From positions 1-64,000 of the forward strand of contig CAYYJQ010000008.1 of assembly GCA_964472295.1 (NCBI GenBank): DNA of 64,000 nucleotides. The letters run 5' to 3'. The first letter of the stretch is position 1. Every line of letters begins with the position of its first letter. The notes beneath the pieces are model-generated. The model worked only from the letters and a program-made list of their open reading frames with translations. It ran no database searches and was not told the origin of the DNA. Below, one piece after another: positions 25,357-33,357 of this stretch. A program made the translations under genes and the position numbers. Source of the DNA: JAJRZX01 sp964472295. Its GTDB lineage: Bacteria > Desulfobacterota > GWC2-55-46 > JADFVP01.

Positions 25357-26286
25357 TTAGCCCTTACTGGAGGGCCGCATGGTATCCCTTCTCGACTTTG
25401 TTCCAGCCATGAGCCCTGAGAGCCGTTCTGTAATGGCGATGAACCCTTGGGGCGAGACCCTTGCGCCATTGATGGTAAGGGCGAAGTGAAGATGGGGCCC
25501 GGTGGCCCTGCCCGTTGACCCCACCAGTCCGATGGCCTCACCCTTCTTGATCTTATCTCCTTTTTTCACAGTAGTGGATTTAAGGTGGGCGTAGAGCGTG
25601 AAGACGCCGAGTCCGTGGTCAATGACCACGAAGTTGCCGTAGAAGAAAAAGGTTCCAGTAAAGGCCACCTGTCCAGCGGCCGCGGCCTTCACGGGTGTGC
25701 CTGCGGGGGCGGCTATATCAAGGCCGCTGTGCGGGCTTCGCGGCTGACCGTTTAGTATGCGCCTCTCGCCGAAGGAGCCGCTTACGCGTCCCTTGAGGGG
25801 CATTATAAACGGACCCTTCCAGAGCCGCCCGGAGATGGAAGAGGAGAGCGCGGCCTCAAGTTCAGCCTTTTCTCTTTTTATCCGTGCAAGGGTCTCCTCG
25901 TCGAACTCCACCATATCCGGCGGAAGGTGAATGCGCGAGGTCCCAAAGTCCCCTGAGACAAGACGCAGGGATGTGCTTATCTCTTTTTTCCCGCGCCTGA
26001 ATGTAATGTAATACCTTCCGGGCACGGACTCAAGGTCTGCCGCCACTATGGCCCAGGTCCCCCCTTTTTTTGTCTTTATGATGACGGTCTTGCCGGCCTT
26101 GAAGGCCCCCTCTACGGGAGTGCCCGGCAGGGGGTCTCTCATGTGAATTAGCGCGAGCCCGCCCTGAGGGAGACGGGCGTCGCTGAAGTCTACCTCAAGA
26201 CTTCTGCCGGCGAGACAGGAGTCAAGGAGAAAGAGGAGCGCGATTAGGCTGAAAATCTTAGGCGCAAGGCCGAATCTATTTTTCAT
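25357..26286 (-). CDS. M23 family metallopeptidase (LytM/NlpD-like)
   Basis: The 309-residue exported protein has a signal sequence with a possible lipobox (LLDSC, about 21-25), a Pro-containing linker region, and a C-terminal LytM domain. The zinc ligands are visible in HSGLD (about 187-191) and HLHFAL (about 262-267), so the catalytic site looks intact and it may cleave peptidoglycan cross-links. The N-terminal half carries a beta-rich segment of unknown fold (RYYITFRRGKKEISTSLRLV). The start is the ATG at 26286. Confidence 0.88.
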   Translation of the reverse strand: MKNRFGLAPKIFSLIALLFLLDSCLAGRSLEVDFSDARLPQGGLALIHMRDPLPGTPVEGAFKAGKTVIIKTKKGGTWAIVAADLESVPGRYYITFRRGKKEISTSLRLVSGDFGTSRIHLPPDMVEFDEETLARIKREKAELEAALSSSISGRLWKGPFIMPLKGRVSGSFGERRILNGQPRSPHSGLDIAAPAGTPVKAAAAGQVAFTGTFFFYGNFVVIDHGLGVFTLYAHLKSTTVKKGDKIKKGEAIGLVGSTGRATGPHLHFALTINGARVSPQGFIAITERLSGLMAGTKSRRDTMRPSSKG

Positions 26287-26384
26287 GATTGTGACCCAGT
26301 TTTTTAATTGGTTTTTTTTGGCAGGTCATTTGTCATCGTAAGACAGACACTTGAGGACAGATGAGCAATGCTACCCAATCACAA

Positions 26385-26412
26385 GACTTTCTTTTTTCTA
26401 AAAGAAAGTAAG
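26385..26412 (+). repeat. K-family hairpin, short copy
   Basis: GACTTTCTTTT pairs imperfectly with AAAAGAAAGT. The flank CTACCCAATCACAAGACTTT resembles the flank of the short copy at 7529-7556. Confidence 0.75.
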
Positions 26413-26460
26413 GAAATCTTTTTATTGAGGCAGGCAGAGCCGCCATGCCCTCTTTTGTCT

Positions 26461-27519
26461 TTACTTACGAGACTCCTTGAATCCGCTCGAGACGTGTTTT
26501 TCTCCTTTGCTGTCCACTATGATGGCCTCGATGCCCTTGAGTCTTTCAACGAGGGCCATGCCCTTTTTTGGTCCCATTACAAAGACTGCCGTTGAGAGCG
26601 CGTCTGTTGTGGTGGTATCTGGTCCGAGTATGGTCACGCTCCTGCACCCGCGCGCGGGAAAGCCGGTTCTGGGGTCAATGATGTGATGATAGAGGACGCC
26701 GTCTTTTATGAAAAAGTGCTCGTAGTCGCCTGAAGTGGAGATGGATATGTCTTTAAGGGGGAGGCTCGCAAGGAGTTCGTCTTTTTTCCGTGGGTGGCGT
26801 ATGCCTATTTGCCAGAGCGTGCCCGGCGCGGCCTCGCCCTGTACCCTCATGTCGCCTCCTGCCTTTATGATGAAGTTCTTTATTCCCATGGAGTCTATGA
26901 TGCGCGAGGCCGAGTCCACGGCATAGCCCTTGGCAATGCCCCCGAGCCCCATGGCCATTCCCGGTCTTCCAAGAAAAACAGTGCCTTTTGTTCTGTCCAG
27001 CACCACGGCGCGGTAATTAACCTTCTTGAGTCTTTCTTTAACACTCTCTTTGTCTGGCACGGTGTGGGGCCCCTTGGGGCTGAAATCCCAGAGACCCCAC
27101 ATAGATGCCCATGTAATGTCAAAGGCCCCGTCTGTGATGTTTGATACTATCTGTGCCGCGGAAATGATGGAGAAGAGTTCCACTGGGACCTTCACCGGGG
27201 CCTTGCCCGCGTTTTTGTTGATCCTTATGACATAGGTCTCTCCGCGCCACTCGCTTAGTTCGTCCTCTATGCGTTTAAATTCTTTTACTATGGCGCCAAG
27301 GGCCCTGTCCGTCTCTTTCTCGTTCAGGCCGGCAAAGGTTACCTCGAGGTTTGTGCCCATTACCGTGGTCTTTCGCGAGGTTGTGGCCTGGCGGGTTTGC
27401 GACTCGGCGCGGGCGCTCATTGGCATGGAGAAGATTAAGAAGACGAAGAAGAGAGGGAGCAGAGTCAGAAGCGGCCTTGAGAAAAGATGGTGCGGTTGTG
27501 GCAGGGAGGTTTTTTCCAT
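26461..27519 (-). CDS. apbE: FAD:protein FMN transferase ApbE
   Basis: ApbE attaches FMN covalently to a Thr or Ser of exported flavoproteins. The 352 residues have a signal peptide (about 1-38) and the family motifs MGLGGIAKGYAVDSASRI (about 190-207), IKAGGDMRVQG and the metal-binding TDALSTAVFVMGPKKG near residue 305. It is encoded with DUF3570, DUF4266 and a TlpA-like thioredoxin on one strand, a combination seen in other proteobacteria. I saw no FMN-attachment motif (D-g-x-(S/T)-G-A-T type) in other proteins of the window, so its target is unknown. Confidence 0.95.
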   Translation of the reverse strand: MEKTSLPQPHHLFSRPLLTLLPLFFVFLIFSMPMSARAESQTRQATTSRKTTVMGTNLEVTFAGLNEKETDRALGAIVKEFKRIEDELSEWRGETYVIRINKNAGKAPVKVPVELFSIISAAQIVSNITDGAFDITWASMWGLWDFSPKGPHTVPDKESVKERLKKVNYRAVVLDRTKGTVFLGRPGMAMGLGGIAKGYAVDSASRIIDSMGIKNFIIKAGGDMRVQGEAAPGTLWQIGIRHPRKKDELLASLPLKDISISTSGDYEHFFIKDGVLYHHIIDPRTGFPARGCRSVTILGPDTTTTDALSTAVFVMGPKKGMALVERLKGIEAIIVDSKGEKHVSSGFKESRK

Positions 27520-27566
27520 ATCGGGGATATTAACACGTCTTGCGAGGCTGGTACAAGGCCACCGGC

Positions 27567-28772
27567 TCAGTAGAAGAGCCTGAGGCCGAGCATCACGATG
27601 TTGGCGAAGACGCCGCGCGATTCGTGGTAATACTCGTACTTCGCCTCAATGGCGTTGTACTTGCTCTGGTGCCAGGGAAAGAAGTATGTGCCCTTTATGC
27701 CGATAAGGTTGGTGTCAAGGCCCTCGAGTTGCGGCGAGGCGGACTTGAAGGTATCGGCGGCGGTGTAGGTGTCCTTTACGAAGAAGGCCTCGGTCTGCGT
27801 GTAGTACCTGTAGTTGAGGCCAAGGAGCATGTTGTCATTTATGTGCTTGTCGTACTCTATGCCCGCCATGTAGGACTTTATCTTCCAGTCGTCGTTATAA
27901 TAACGGAGCGTGAGTTTCACCGCCGCCCTGTTGAAGACGCCGCCGAGCCCCTCGAAGGTAAAGTAGCGGCTGAGGCCCGCCACAAAGGAGCGTCGTGTCC
28001 TGGAGTCGGGAAAGCGCTCGTTAACGCAGTTCGCAGAGAGTGTGGTGCATGTAGTGGGGTCGGTACTGCCGAGGCCCACGAGGCGTATGCCCTCTGTCAT
28101 CTGACCCGTTGACTCGGTAAGGGTGTAGCCGAGTTGAAAGAACATCCTTGGCGTGAGGAGCTGGGTTACGCCGAGGAAGAAGTTGTGCGTTGTCCTTGAT
28201 TTTGTCTCAGGGAGGAACTCGCCGGAGATCTTGTCGAAACTGCCGGAGTAACTTGCCGTCAGGGTGGTGTTCTTGCCAAAGAGGTCTTTTTTAAGGGTAA
28301 TGGTGGGCGTGTTGGAGGTATAGTCCTTCTCGCGGCTCATGTCATAGTAGACCTCGACGCCGAGGATATTATCAAAGTCATGGGTCATGCCTATGGTAAT
28401 TTCGTTCCGCGTGTCGCTGTTCGAGCCCGATGCATTGGCCGCCGATGCGCTTGATACGGCGTTGGCCTTCGGGGCCTTGGCGCCCTTGCCGTCATCTCCC
28501 CCTCCCTCTCCGCCCTCGCCGAAACTCGGATTTATGAAGTCAACGGTGTACTTTACATAGCCGCTTGTGCGGAGGTTGAAGTCTTTATTAAGGGCAAAGA
28601 CGCCCGTGTATACGGTGGTGTCGTTATTGAAGGCATGTGTGAAGAACTGCGCAGAGGCGTAGTCCTCGGCAGTGGCAGTACCCGGCGCAAGGATTATGTA
28701 GGCGCTGATTATGAGGATGGTGATGGAGAGGATGAGCAGAATGTATGGAATCCGTCGCTCAGTTGCAGCCAC
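27567..28772 (-). CDS. DUF3570 outer-membrane beta-barrel
   Basis: The 401-residue product has an N-terminal hydrophobic signal (about 9-35) and then many alternating amphipathic strands (SGYVKYTVDFINPSF, GVEVYYDMSREKDYTSN, AAVKLTLRYYNDDWKIKSYM) that end in an aromatic residue (LGLRLFY), as for outer-membrane barrels. The middle contains a Gly/Asp-rich low-complexity loop. The sequence fits the DUF3570 family. Its start overlaps the end of the DUF4266 gene by 14 nt, which indicates translational coupling. Confidence 0.85.
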   Translation of the reverse strand: MAATERRIPYILLILSITILIISAYIILAPGTATAEDYASAQFFTHAFNNDTTVYTGVFALNKDFNLRTSGYVKYTVDFINPSFGEGGEGGGDDGKGAKAPKANAVSSASAANASGSNSDTRNEITIGMTHDFDNILGVEVYYDMSREKDYTSNTPTITLKKDLFGKNTTLTASYSGSFDKISGEFLPETKSRTTHNFFLGVTQLLTPRMFFQLGYTLTESTGQMTEGIRLVGLGSTDPTTCTTLSANCVNERFPDSRTRRSFVAGLSRYFTFEGLGGVFNRAAVKLTLRYYNDDWKIKSYMAGIEYDKHINDNMLLGLNYRYYTQTEAFFVKDTYTAADTFKSASPQLEGLDTNLIGIKGTYFFPWHQSKYNAIEAKYEYYHESRGVFANIVMLGLRLFY

Positions 28773-28986
28773 AGCCGCCTCCGCTCACTCCGAAGGAACC
28801 CACGGCGCCCTCGCGCGTCGCCATGGTGTGCTCTCTTACGGCCTTTTCTTCCTTGTTGAAATCGGGCCTCATGATGGGGTCTGCAAGGTACTCGCGCTCC
28901 CAGGGCTGGACACGTGCGCAGCCGGCAAAGGCGGCGAGTATGATGAGAGCGGCAAGAAGGGCGTAAAAGATCTTCATTTTTTTCAT
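28759..28986 (-). CDS. DUF4266 small lipoprotein
   Basis: The 75-residue precursor has a signal peptide with lipobox FAGC (about 20-23) followed by ARVQPWEREYLADPIM, which is the DUF4266 core. It ends in a glycine-cysteine motif, VSGGGCGCN, where two cysteines flank one Gly and might bind metal or be modified. The mature peptide is only about 53 residues. It lies between the thioredoxin-like gene and DUF3570, the usual neighbours of this family. Function is not established. Confidence 0.88.
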   Translation of the reverse strand: MKKMKIFYALLAALIILAAFAGCARVQPWEREYLADPIMRPDFNKEEKAVREHTMATREGAVGSFGVSGGGCGCN

Positions 28987-29010
28987 AAGAGTTGGATACC
29001 TATTGAAAAA

Positions 29011-29517
29011 TTATTTTATGAGCGTATTCAGCTCGGTCCGCCATGCCTCTGGGTCAGATTCCTTGAAGCCGTAGTGGACATAGCGGATGACGCCTTTGGC
29101 ATCAATGATAAAGGACGTGGGCATGGCCATGACAGAGTACTTTCTTATTGCCCTGGACTTATGGTCAAGGAGGACCTTGAAGTTGGGGGGCAGGCCCATG
29201 TAAGCAGAGGTGAAGCTCTTCACATTGGAGCGCACTTTGTCCTCGCTAATCGCGAGAGTCACGAAGTTGGAGCCGCTGTACTGGGTCGTAAGTTTCTTAA
29301 GTTCAGGGAATTCTTTTTTGCAGGGCGGGCACCAGCTGGCCCAGAAGTCGATGAAGACCACCTTGCCGCGCATCCCTGATAGGGAGACCTTTTGCCCCCT
29401 CAGGCTCAGAAGATCGAAGTCAGGGGCCTTCTTGTTTCGCCAGCTTGCCCAGGAGGCTGGGGTCCCGAGGACGAGGATAAGAAAAAAAACAAATAAAGCC
29501 CACTGCGTCTTTTTCAT
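29011..29517 (-). CDS. TlpA-like exported thioredoxin
   Basis: From the ATG at 29517 (MKKTQWALFVFFLILVLGTP) the protein has 168 residues with a cleavable signal; an ATG at 29553 would add 12 residues, and neither has a strong ribosome site. The thioredoxin domain contains the redox pair in WASWCPPCKKEF (about 60-71) and the cis-Pro region MAMPTSFIID. It works in the periplasm on disulfides, possibly reducing haem-binding or DUF4266 cysteines, as TlpA/ResA proteins do. The latter is inference from the neighbours. Confidence 0.88.
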   Translation of the reverse strand: MKKTQWALFVFFLILVLGTPASWASWRNKKAPDFDLLSLRGQKVSLSGMRGKVVFIDFWASWCPPCKKEFPELKKLTTQYSGSNFVTLAISEDKVRSNVKSFTSAYMGLPPNFKVLLDHKSRAIRKYSVMAMPTSFIIDAKGVIRYVHYGFKESDPEAWRTELNTLIK

Positions 29518-29642
29518 AAAAGAAGGCGCCTTTCCAAGTATTTTTTTGTCCATTCAACAACGCGCAGAGTCTACACTATTCAAGATTAAAGTATGATTAG
29601 AGAAAATGAAAGACTTTTTTTTCGGGCGCCACGGCCGAAGAA

Positions 29643-29665
29643 GGCCTTCTGCCGCACAGAAGGCC
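29643..29665. repeat. Intergenic hairpin
   Basis: GGCCTTCTG-CCGCA-CAGAAGGCC is a perfect 9-bp stem in the 311-bp gap between the divergent thioredoxin and oxidoreductase genes. No T-run follows on either strand, so it may not be a terminator. The rest of the gap (29666-29864) is AT-rich and probably holds promoters of both directions. Confidence 0.6.
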
Positions 29666-29864
29666 CATGAAAAGGGGGTAACAACAGGGGTAACTTATTT
29701 ATTCTGGTGGTGATTTTAATCACTGGTCCTTCTGAAAAATCCTGCTATAGTTCTATATATAGATGTATGCACATCATCTATGCCTTGTGCTACAGCATTC
29801 ATGTATATAAGGGCTGGTTCCGGGGATATAATGAAAGGCACGGGGGCCTCGAAGTTGCGGCGCC

Positions 29865-31202
29865 GTGGATATTAAGACATTGACTATCATGAGGGTTGAC
29901 CCGGGCATATGGATGTACATTATACCCCTGGGTATTGTCTGGGTGGGCTACATACTGGTGCGTGCCCGAAAGGAGATACGTAACCGCAGGGTCCGCGACG
30001 AGGCCGTAAAGTCGGGGATGACCGAGCCCGCGTCCATTCACCCCCTAATCAACCACAACAGGTGCATTGGGTGCGGCTCCTGCGTGGCCGCATGCCCCGA
30101 GCACCCGGGGCACAAGGTCCTTGGCCTTATTAACGGAAAATCCAACCTTATCGGCCCCACAGACTGCATAGGCCACGGTGCCTGCAAGGATGTCTGTCCT
30201 GCCGACGCCATAACCCTTGTCTTTGGCACGGCGCGGCGCGGCGTGGACATACCACTGGTAAAGCCCGACTTCGAGACAAACGTGCCGGGCATCTACATAG
30301 CAGGCGAGCTCGGTGGAATGGGGCTCATAAGGAACGCCATTGAGCAGGGCCGTCAGGCCATAGAGAATATCGCCAAGTCCTCGGGGGATACGGCAAAGGA
30401 CATGCTCGATGTCGTGATAGTAGGCGCCGGGCCCGCGGGTTTTGCCTCGAGCCTCGGGGCCATGGAGGCGGGGCTCCGGTATCTTACGGTTGAGCAGGAT
30501 TCCCTTGGCGGCACTGTCTTTCAATACCCCAGGGGCAAGATAGTCATGACCTCTCCTGCGAACCTTCCCATCGCAGGGAAGATGATGTTCAGGGAGACCA
30601 CAAAGGAGAAACTCCTTGCCTTCTGGGAGGACGTGGAAAAGCAGACCGGTGTTTCCATAAACTACAAGGAGCGCGTTGAGTCTGTTGAGAAGACGGAGAG
30701 GGGCTTTCTGGTGAAGACCACGAAGGGCGAGTACGAGACAAGGACCGTGCTCCTCACCATAGGCAGGCGCGGCACGCCGCGAAAACTCGGCGTTCCCGGC
30801 GAGGACCTCCCCAAGGTGGTCTACAGGCTCATCGACCCGGAGCAGTACCGCGGACAGAAGGTCGTCGTTGTAGGAGGCGGCGACAGCGCCCTCGAGGCCG
30901 CTACAAGCATTGCCGCCGAGCCTGGAACCGATGTGACCCTTTCGTACAGGAGCGAGGCCTTTACGCGCGCCAAGGAGAAGAACCGCGAGAAGGTGAGAAA
31001 GGCCGGGGAAGAGGGCAGGCTGAAGGTCATGATGAAGTCCAACGTGAAGGTAATAGAAGAGAAGGTCATCCATATTGAGCAGAATGGCAAGATGCATAAG
31101 ATAAAGAACGACGCTGTAATCATAAGCGCCGGCGGCATACTCCCAACGGCGTTCTTGAAGAAAGTAGGCATAAACATTGAGACAAAGTTCGGCACTCCGT
31201 AG
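29865..31202 (+). CDS. Membrane-bound ferredoxin-like NAD(P)-binding oxidoreductase
   Basis: The 445 residues (GTG start; an ATG at 29889 is an alternative) comprise an N-terminal membrane helix (about 16-33), a two-cluster ferredoxin segment (about 62-122), and a thioredoxin-reductase-like two-dinucleotide fold: VVIVGAGPAGFASSLG for FAD and VVVVGGGDSALEAATSIA for NAD(P)H. The first cluster site is a normal CIGCGSCVAACP. In the second, CIGHGACKDVCP, a His stands where the second Cys is expected. There is no CxxC redox pair, so electrons pass from NAD(P)H or ferredoxin to another carrier. It is the first gene of the cytochrome island. Confidence 0.85.
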   Translation: MDIKTLTIMRVDPGIWMYIIPLGIVWVGYILVRARKEIRNRRVRDEAVKSGMTEPASIHPLINHNRCIGCGSCVAACPEHPGHKVLGLINGKSNLIGPTDCIGHGACKDVCPADAITLVFGTARRGVDIPLVKPDFETNVPGIYIAGELGGMGLIRNAIEQGRQAIENIAKSSGDTAKDMLDVVIVGAGPAGFASSLGAMEAGLRYLTVEQDSLGGTVFQYPRGKIVMTSPANLPIAGKMMFRETTKEKLLAFWEDVEKQTGVSINYKERVESVEKTERGFLVKTTKGEYETRTVLLTIGRRGTPRKLGVPGEDLPKVVYRLIDPEQYRGQKVVVVGGGDSALEAATSIAAEPGTDVTLSYRSEAFTRAKEKNREKVRKAGEEGRLKVMMKSNVKVIEEKVIHIEQNGKMHKIKNDAVIISAGGILPTAFLKKVGINIETKFGTP

Positions 31203-33279
31203 AAAGGGCCTTGCGCCATGGCGCGCCTTTGGGCTCGAGAGGCGCGGGCTCGCGGAGGCGGTTTTTCTTGCCGGGCTCTTGTTTATCTGGTCCTGCCGCG
31301 CCGTATGGGCCCTCGGCGATACTGGCATGGAGGAGGCCCGCGCCGCGGCGCGCGTGAGGGACTATAAGAAGACAGCGGCCATACTTACACCCCTTGCCCG
31401 GAAGGGCAACGCCGAGGCCATGTACATGCTCGCAGGGCTTTACCGGGCAGGCCGCGGGGTGGCTAAAGACGAGCGGACCGCCTATGGCTGGATGCTAAAG
31501 TCCGCGCGAAAGGGTTTCGTAAAGGCAGAGTTCAACCTTGCTATCATGTACGAGATGGGTGTTGGTGTAAAGGCAAGCGGGGACAGGGCCCTCTACTGGT
31601 TCAGGGCCGCGGCCTCGAAGGGCTATGAGCCGGCAAAGGAGCGTCTGGCCGTTGCCGAAGCAAAGGCCAGGCCCATGCCAAGGCTAAGGACTCGGCGCGC
31701 AAAGGACCCACTGAATGAAAAGCGGCTCCGCTGGGCCGCGGAAAAAGGTGATACAGGCAAGGCAAGGTCTCTCCTCCATTCCGGTGTGCGCGTGGATGGC
31801 AGGGATAAATATGGCAGGACGGCCCTTATGATAGCCGCGGGAATGAAAGATAACAGGGCCATGGTAGCACTGCTTCTCAAGAACAGGGCCTCAGTCAAGT
31901 CAAGGGACAGGTACGGCGATAACGCACTTATGATCGCCTCGCGGGCCGGACGGGCCGATGTGGTAAGGCTGCTTCTCGAGGCCGGGGCCAGGGCAGATGT
32001 CAGGGACCGTAATGGCAACACCCCCCTGATGTTGGCCTCTCAGAAGGGGCATCTCGAAGTGGCGCGGGCCCTTGTAAAAGCAGGCGTGGATATAAACGCC
32101 CGCAACAAGAAGGGAAGGAACGCCCTAATGCTTGCCACGAGCGAGGGTCGTAAGGATGTTGCCCGTTTTCTTGAGTCAGAGGGGGCCGTGGTTATCAAGG
32201 CCCGCAAGACCCGCCCGAGGATCAACCCCGCCCTTCTTGAGAAGTCTTCAAGAGAGGCGTCCTCGAAAAAGGGCTCGCCATACAAGGGCTGGAGCCCCCT
32301 CATGATAGCCGCATGGCGCGGCCAGAGGGATGTTGCCGCCAAGTTGCTGAAAGGCCGGGTAGATGTAAATAAAGAGGGCCCCGAGGGTTACACGCCCCTC
32401 TCAAGGGCCGCCTGGCAGGGCCGCGGCAAGATAGTCGCCCTGCTCCTCGCCCATGGGGCCGACCCCTCGGGGGGCGCGTCAAAGGTGAAGACTCCGCTAA
32501 TGCTCGCCGCCGAGCATGGCCATGTGAGGTCTCTTAATTTGCTAATAAAGGCAGGAGCCCCGCTTGACACGCGCCGCGAAAGCAAGGGCGAGAGCGCCCT
32601 TACATATGCCATAAAGGCAGGGAAAGAAGAGACTGCCGTTGCCCTTGTATCAGCCGGGGCGGCGATAAATATTACGCTTAAGAACGGCATGACCCCCCTT
32701 GCGCTCGCGGCAAGGGGAGGGCTTACAAAGACCGTGAGCGCCTTGTTAAAGCGCGGCGCCGGGGTGAACAGCGTAGATAGCCGCGGGTATACACCCCTCT
32801 GGTACGCAGTGCAGGGAGAGAGGCCGGGGCCAGTGAAGGCCCTTCTCAGGCGCGGCGCCGACCATGCCAGGAGATACGCCGGCGGCCAGAGCGCCCTTAG
32901 CATTGCGGCCAGGGGGGGCAACGTGGAGATTATAGGGGCGCTCCTCATGGCCGGCGCAAGTGTCAATGCCATAACAGACTCAGGAAACACGGCCCTCATG
33001 CTCGCGGCCTCGGGGGGGCATGCGCCCGCCCTTAGGCTCCTATTAAAGCACGGGGCCAGGGTGGACGAGCGCAACAGGGACGGGGACACGGCCCTTATCA
33101 TTGCGGCAGGGGCGGGTCATCTTGAGGCCGTAAAGGCCCTTCTCGACGGAGGGGCTGATATTGGGATAAAAAACAAGAAACGGGAACGGGCCGCCACGGT
33201 GGCCGAGGGAAACGCCGGGATTATGAAACTTCTTGAGAGCCACAAGGCCAGGAAGGGCTGGCTCGGCGGCATTTTTTGA
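31177..33279 (+). CDS. Exported Sel1/ankyrin-repeat protein
   Basis: The 700-residue protein starts at a TTG that lies within the end of the preceding gene (26-bp overlap). No internal ATG would preserve the hydrophobic export signal (LAEAVFLAGLLFIWSCRAVW). Residues 55-170 contain two or three Sel1-like repeats (NAEAMYMLAGLYRAGRGVA). About 14 ankyrin repeats fill the rest (GYTPLSRAAWQGRGKIVALL, GNTALMLAASGGHAPALRLL). Both repeat types are protein-binding scaffolds. The overlap with the oxidoreductase gene and its place before the cytochrome genes suggest a periplasmic assembly role for the electron-transfer set; this is inference. Confidence 0.85.
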   Translation: MRQSSALRRKGLAPWRAFGLERRGLAEAVFLAGLLFIWSCRAVWALGDTGMEEARAAARVRDYKKTAAILTPLARKGNAEAMYMLAGLYRAGRGVAKDERTAYGWMLKSARKGFVKAEFNLAIMYEMGVGVKASGDRALYWFRAAASKGYEPAKERLAVAEAKARPMPRLRTRRAKDPLNEKRLRWAAEKGDTGKARSLLHSGVRVDGRDKYGRTALMIAAGMKDNRAMVALLLKNRASVKSRDRYGDNALMIASRAGRADVVRLLLEAGARADVRDRNGNTPLMLASQKGHLEVARALVKAGVDINARNKKGRNALMLATSEGRKDVARFLESEGAVVIKARKTRPRINPALLEKSSREASSKKGSPYKGWSPLMIAAWRGQRDVAAKLLKGRVDVNKEGPEGYTPLSRAAWQGRGKIVALLLAHGADPSGGASKVKTPLMLAAEHGHVRSLNLLIKAGAPLDTRRESKGESALTYAIKAGKEETAVALVSAGAAINITLKNGMTPLALAARGGLTKTVSALLKRGAGVNSVDSRGYTPLWYAVQGERPGPVKALLRRGADHARRYAGGQSALSIAARGGNVEIIGALLMAGASVNAITDSGNTALMLAASGGHAPALRLLLKHGARVDERNRDGDTALIIAAGAGHLEAVKALLDGGADIGIKNKKRERAATVAEGNAGIMKLLESHKARKGWLGGIF

Positions 33280-33290
33280 TAGGGCAATCT

Positions 33291-33339
33291 CAGGGAAAGT
33301 CTGAATAATTCAGGGATGAATTATTCAGAGGTTCCTTAG
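33291..33339 (+). repeat. Palindromic MITE-like repeat, copy R4 (short)
   Basis: GGGAAAGTCTGAATAATTC and GAATTATTCAGAGGTTCC form one palindrome. Only the two end modules of the family remain. It fills the 78-bp gap before the b-type cytochrome gene. Confidence 0.75.
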
Positions 33340-33357
33340 AAAAGAAGAGGTATTGAA

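Noticed and set aside
30045..31328. Long minus-strand frame (about 427 codons) opposite the oxidoreductase gene
   Set aside because: It is antisense to a protein with clear Fe-S and dinucleotide motifs, and shows no domain or ribosome site of its own; GC-rich third positions create such shadows.
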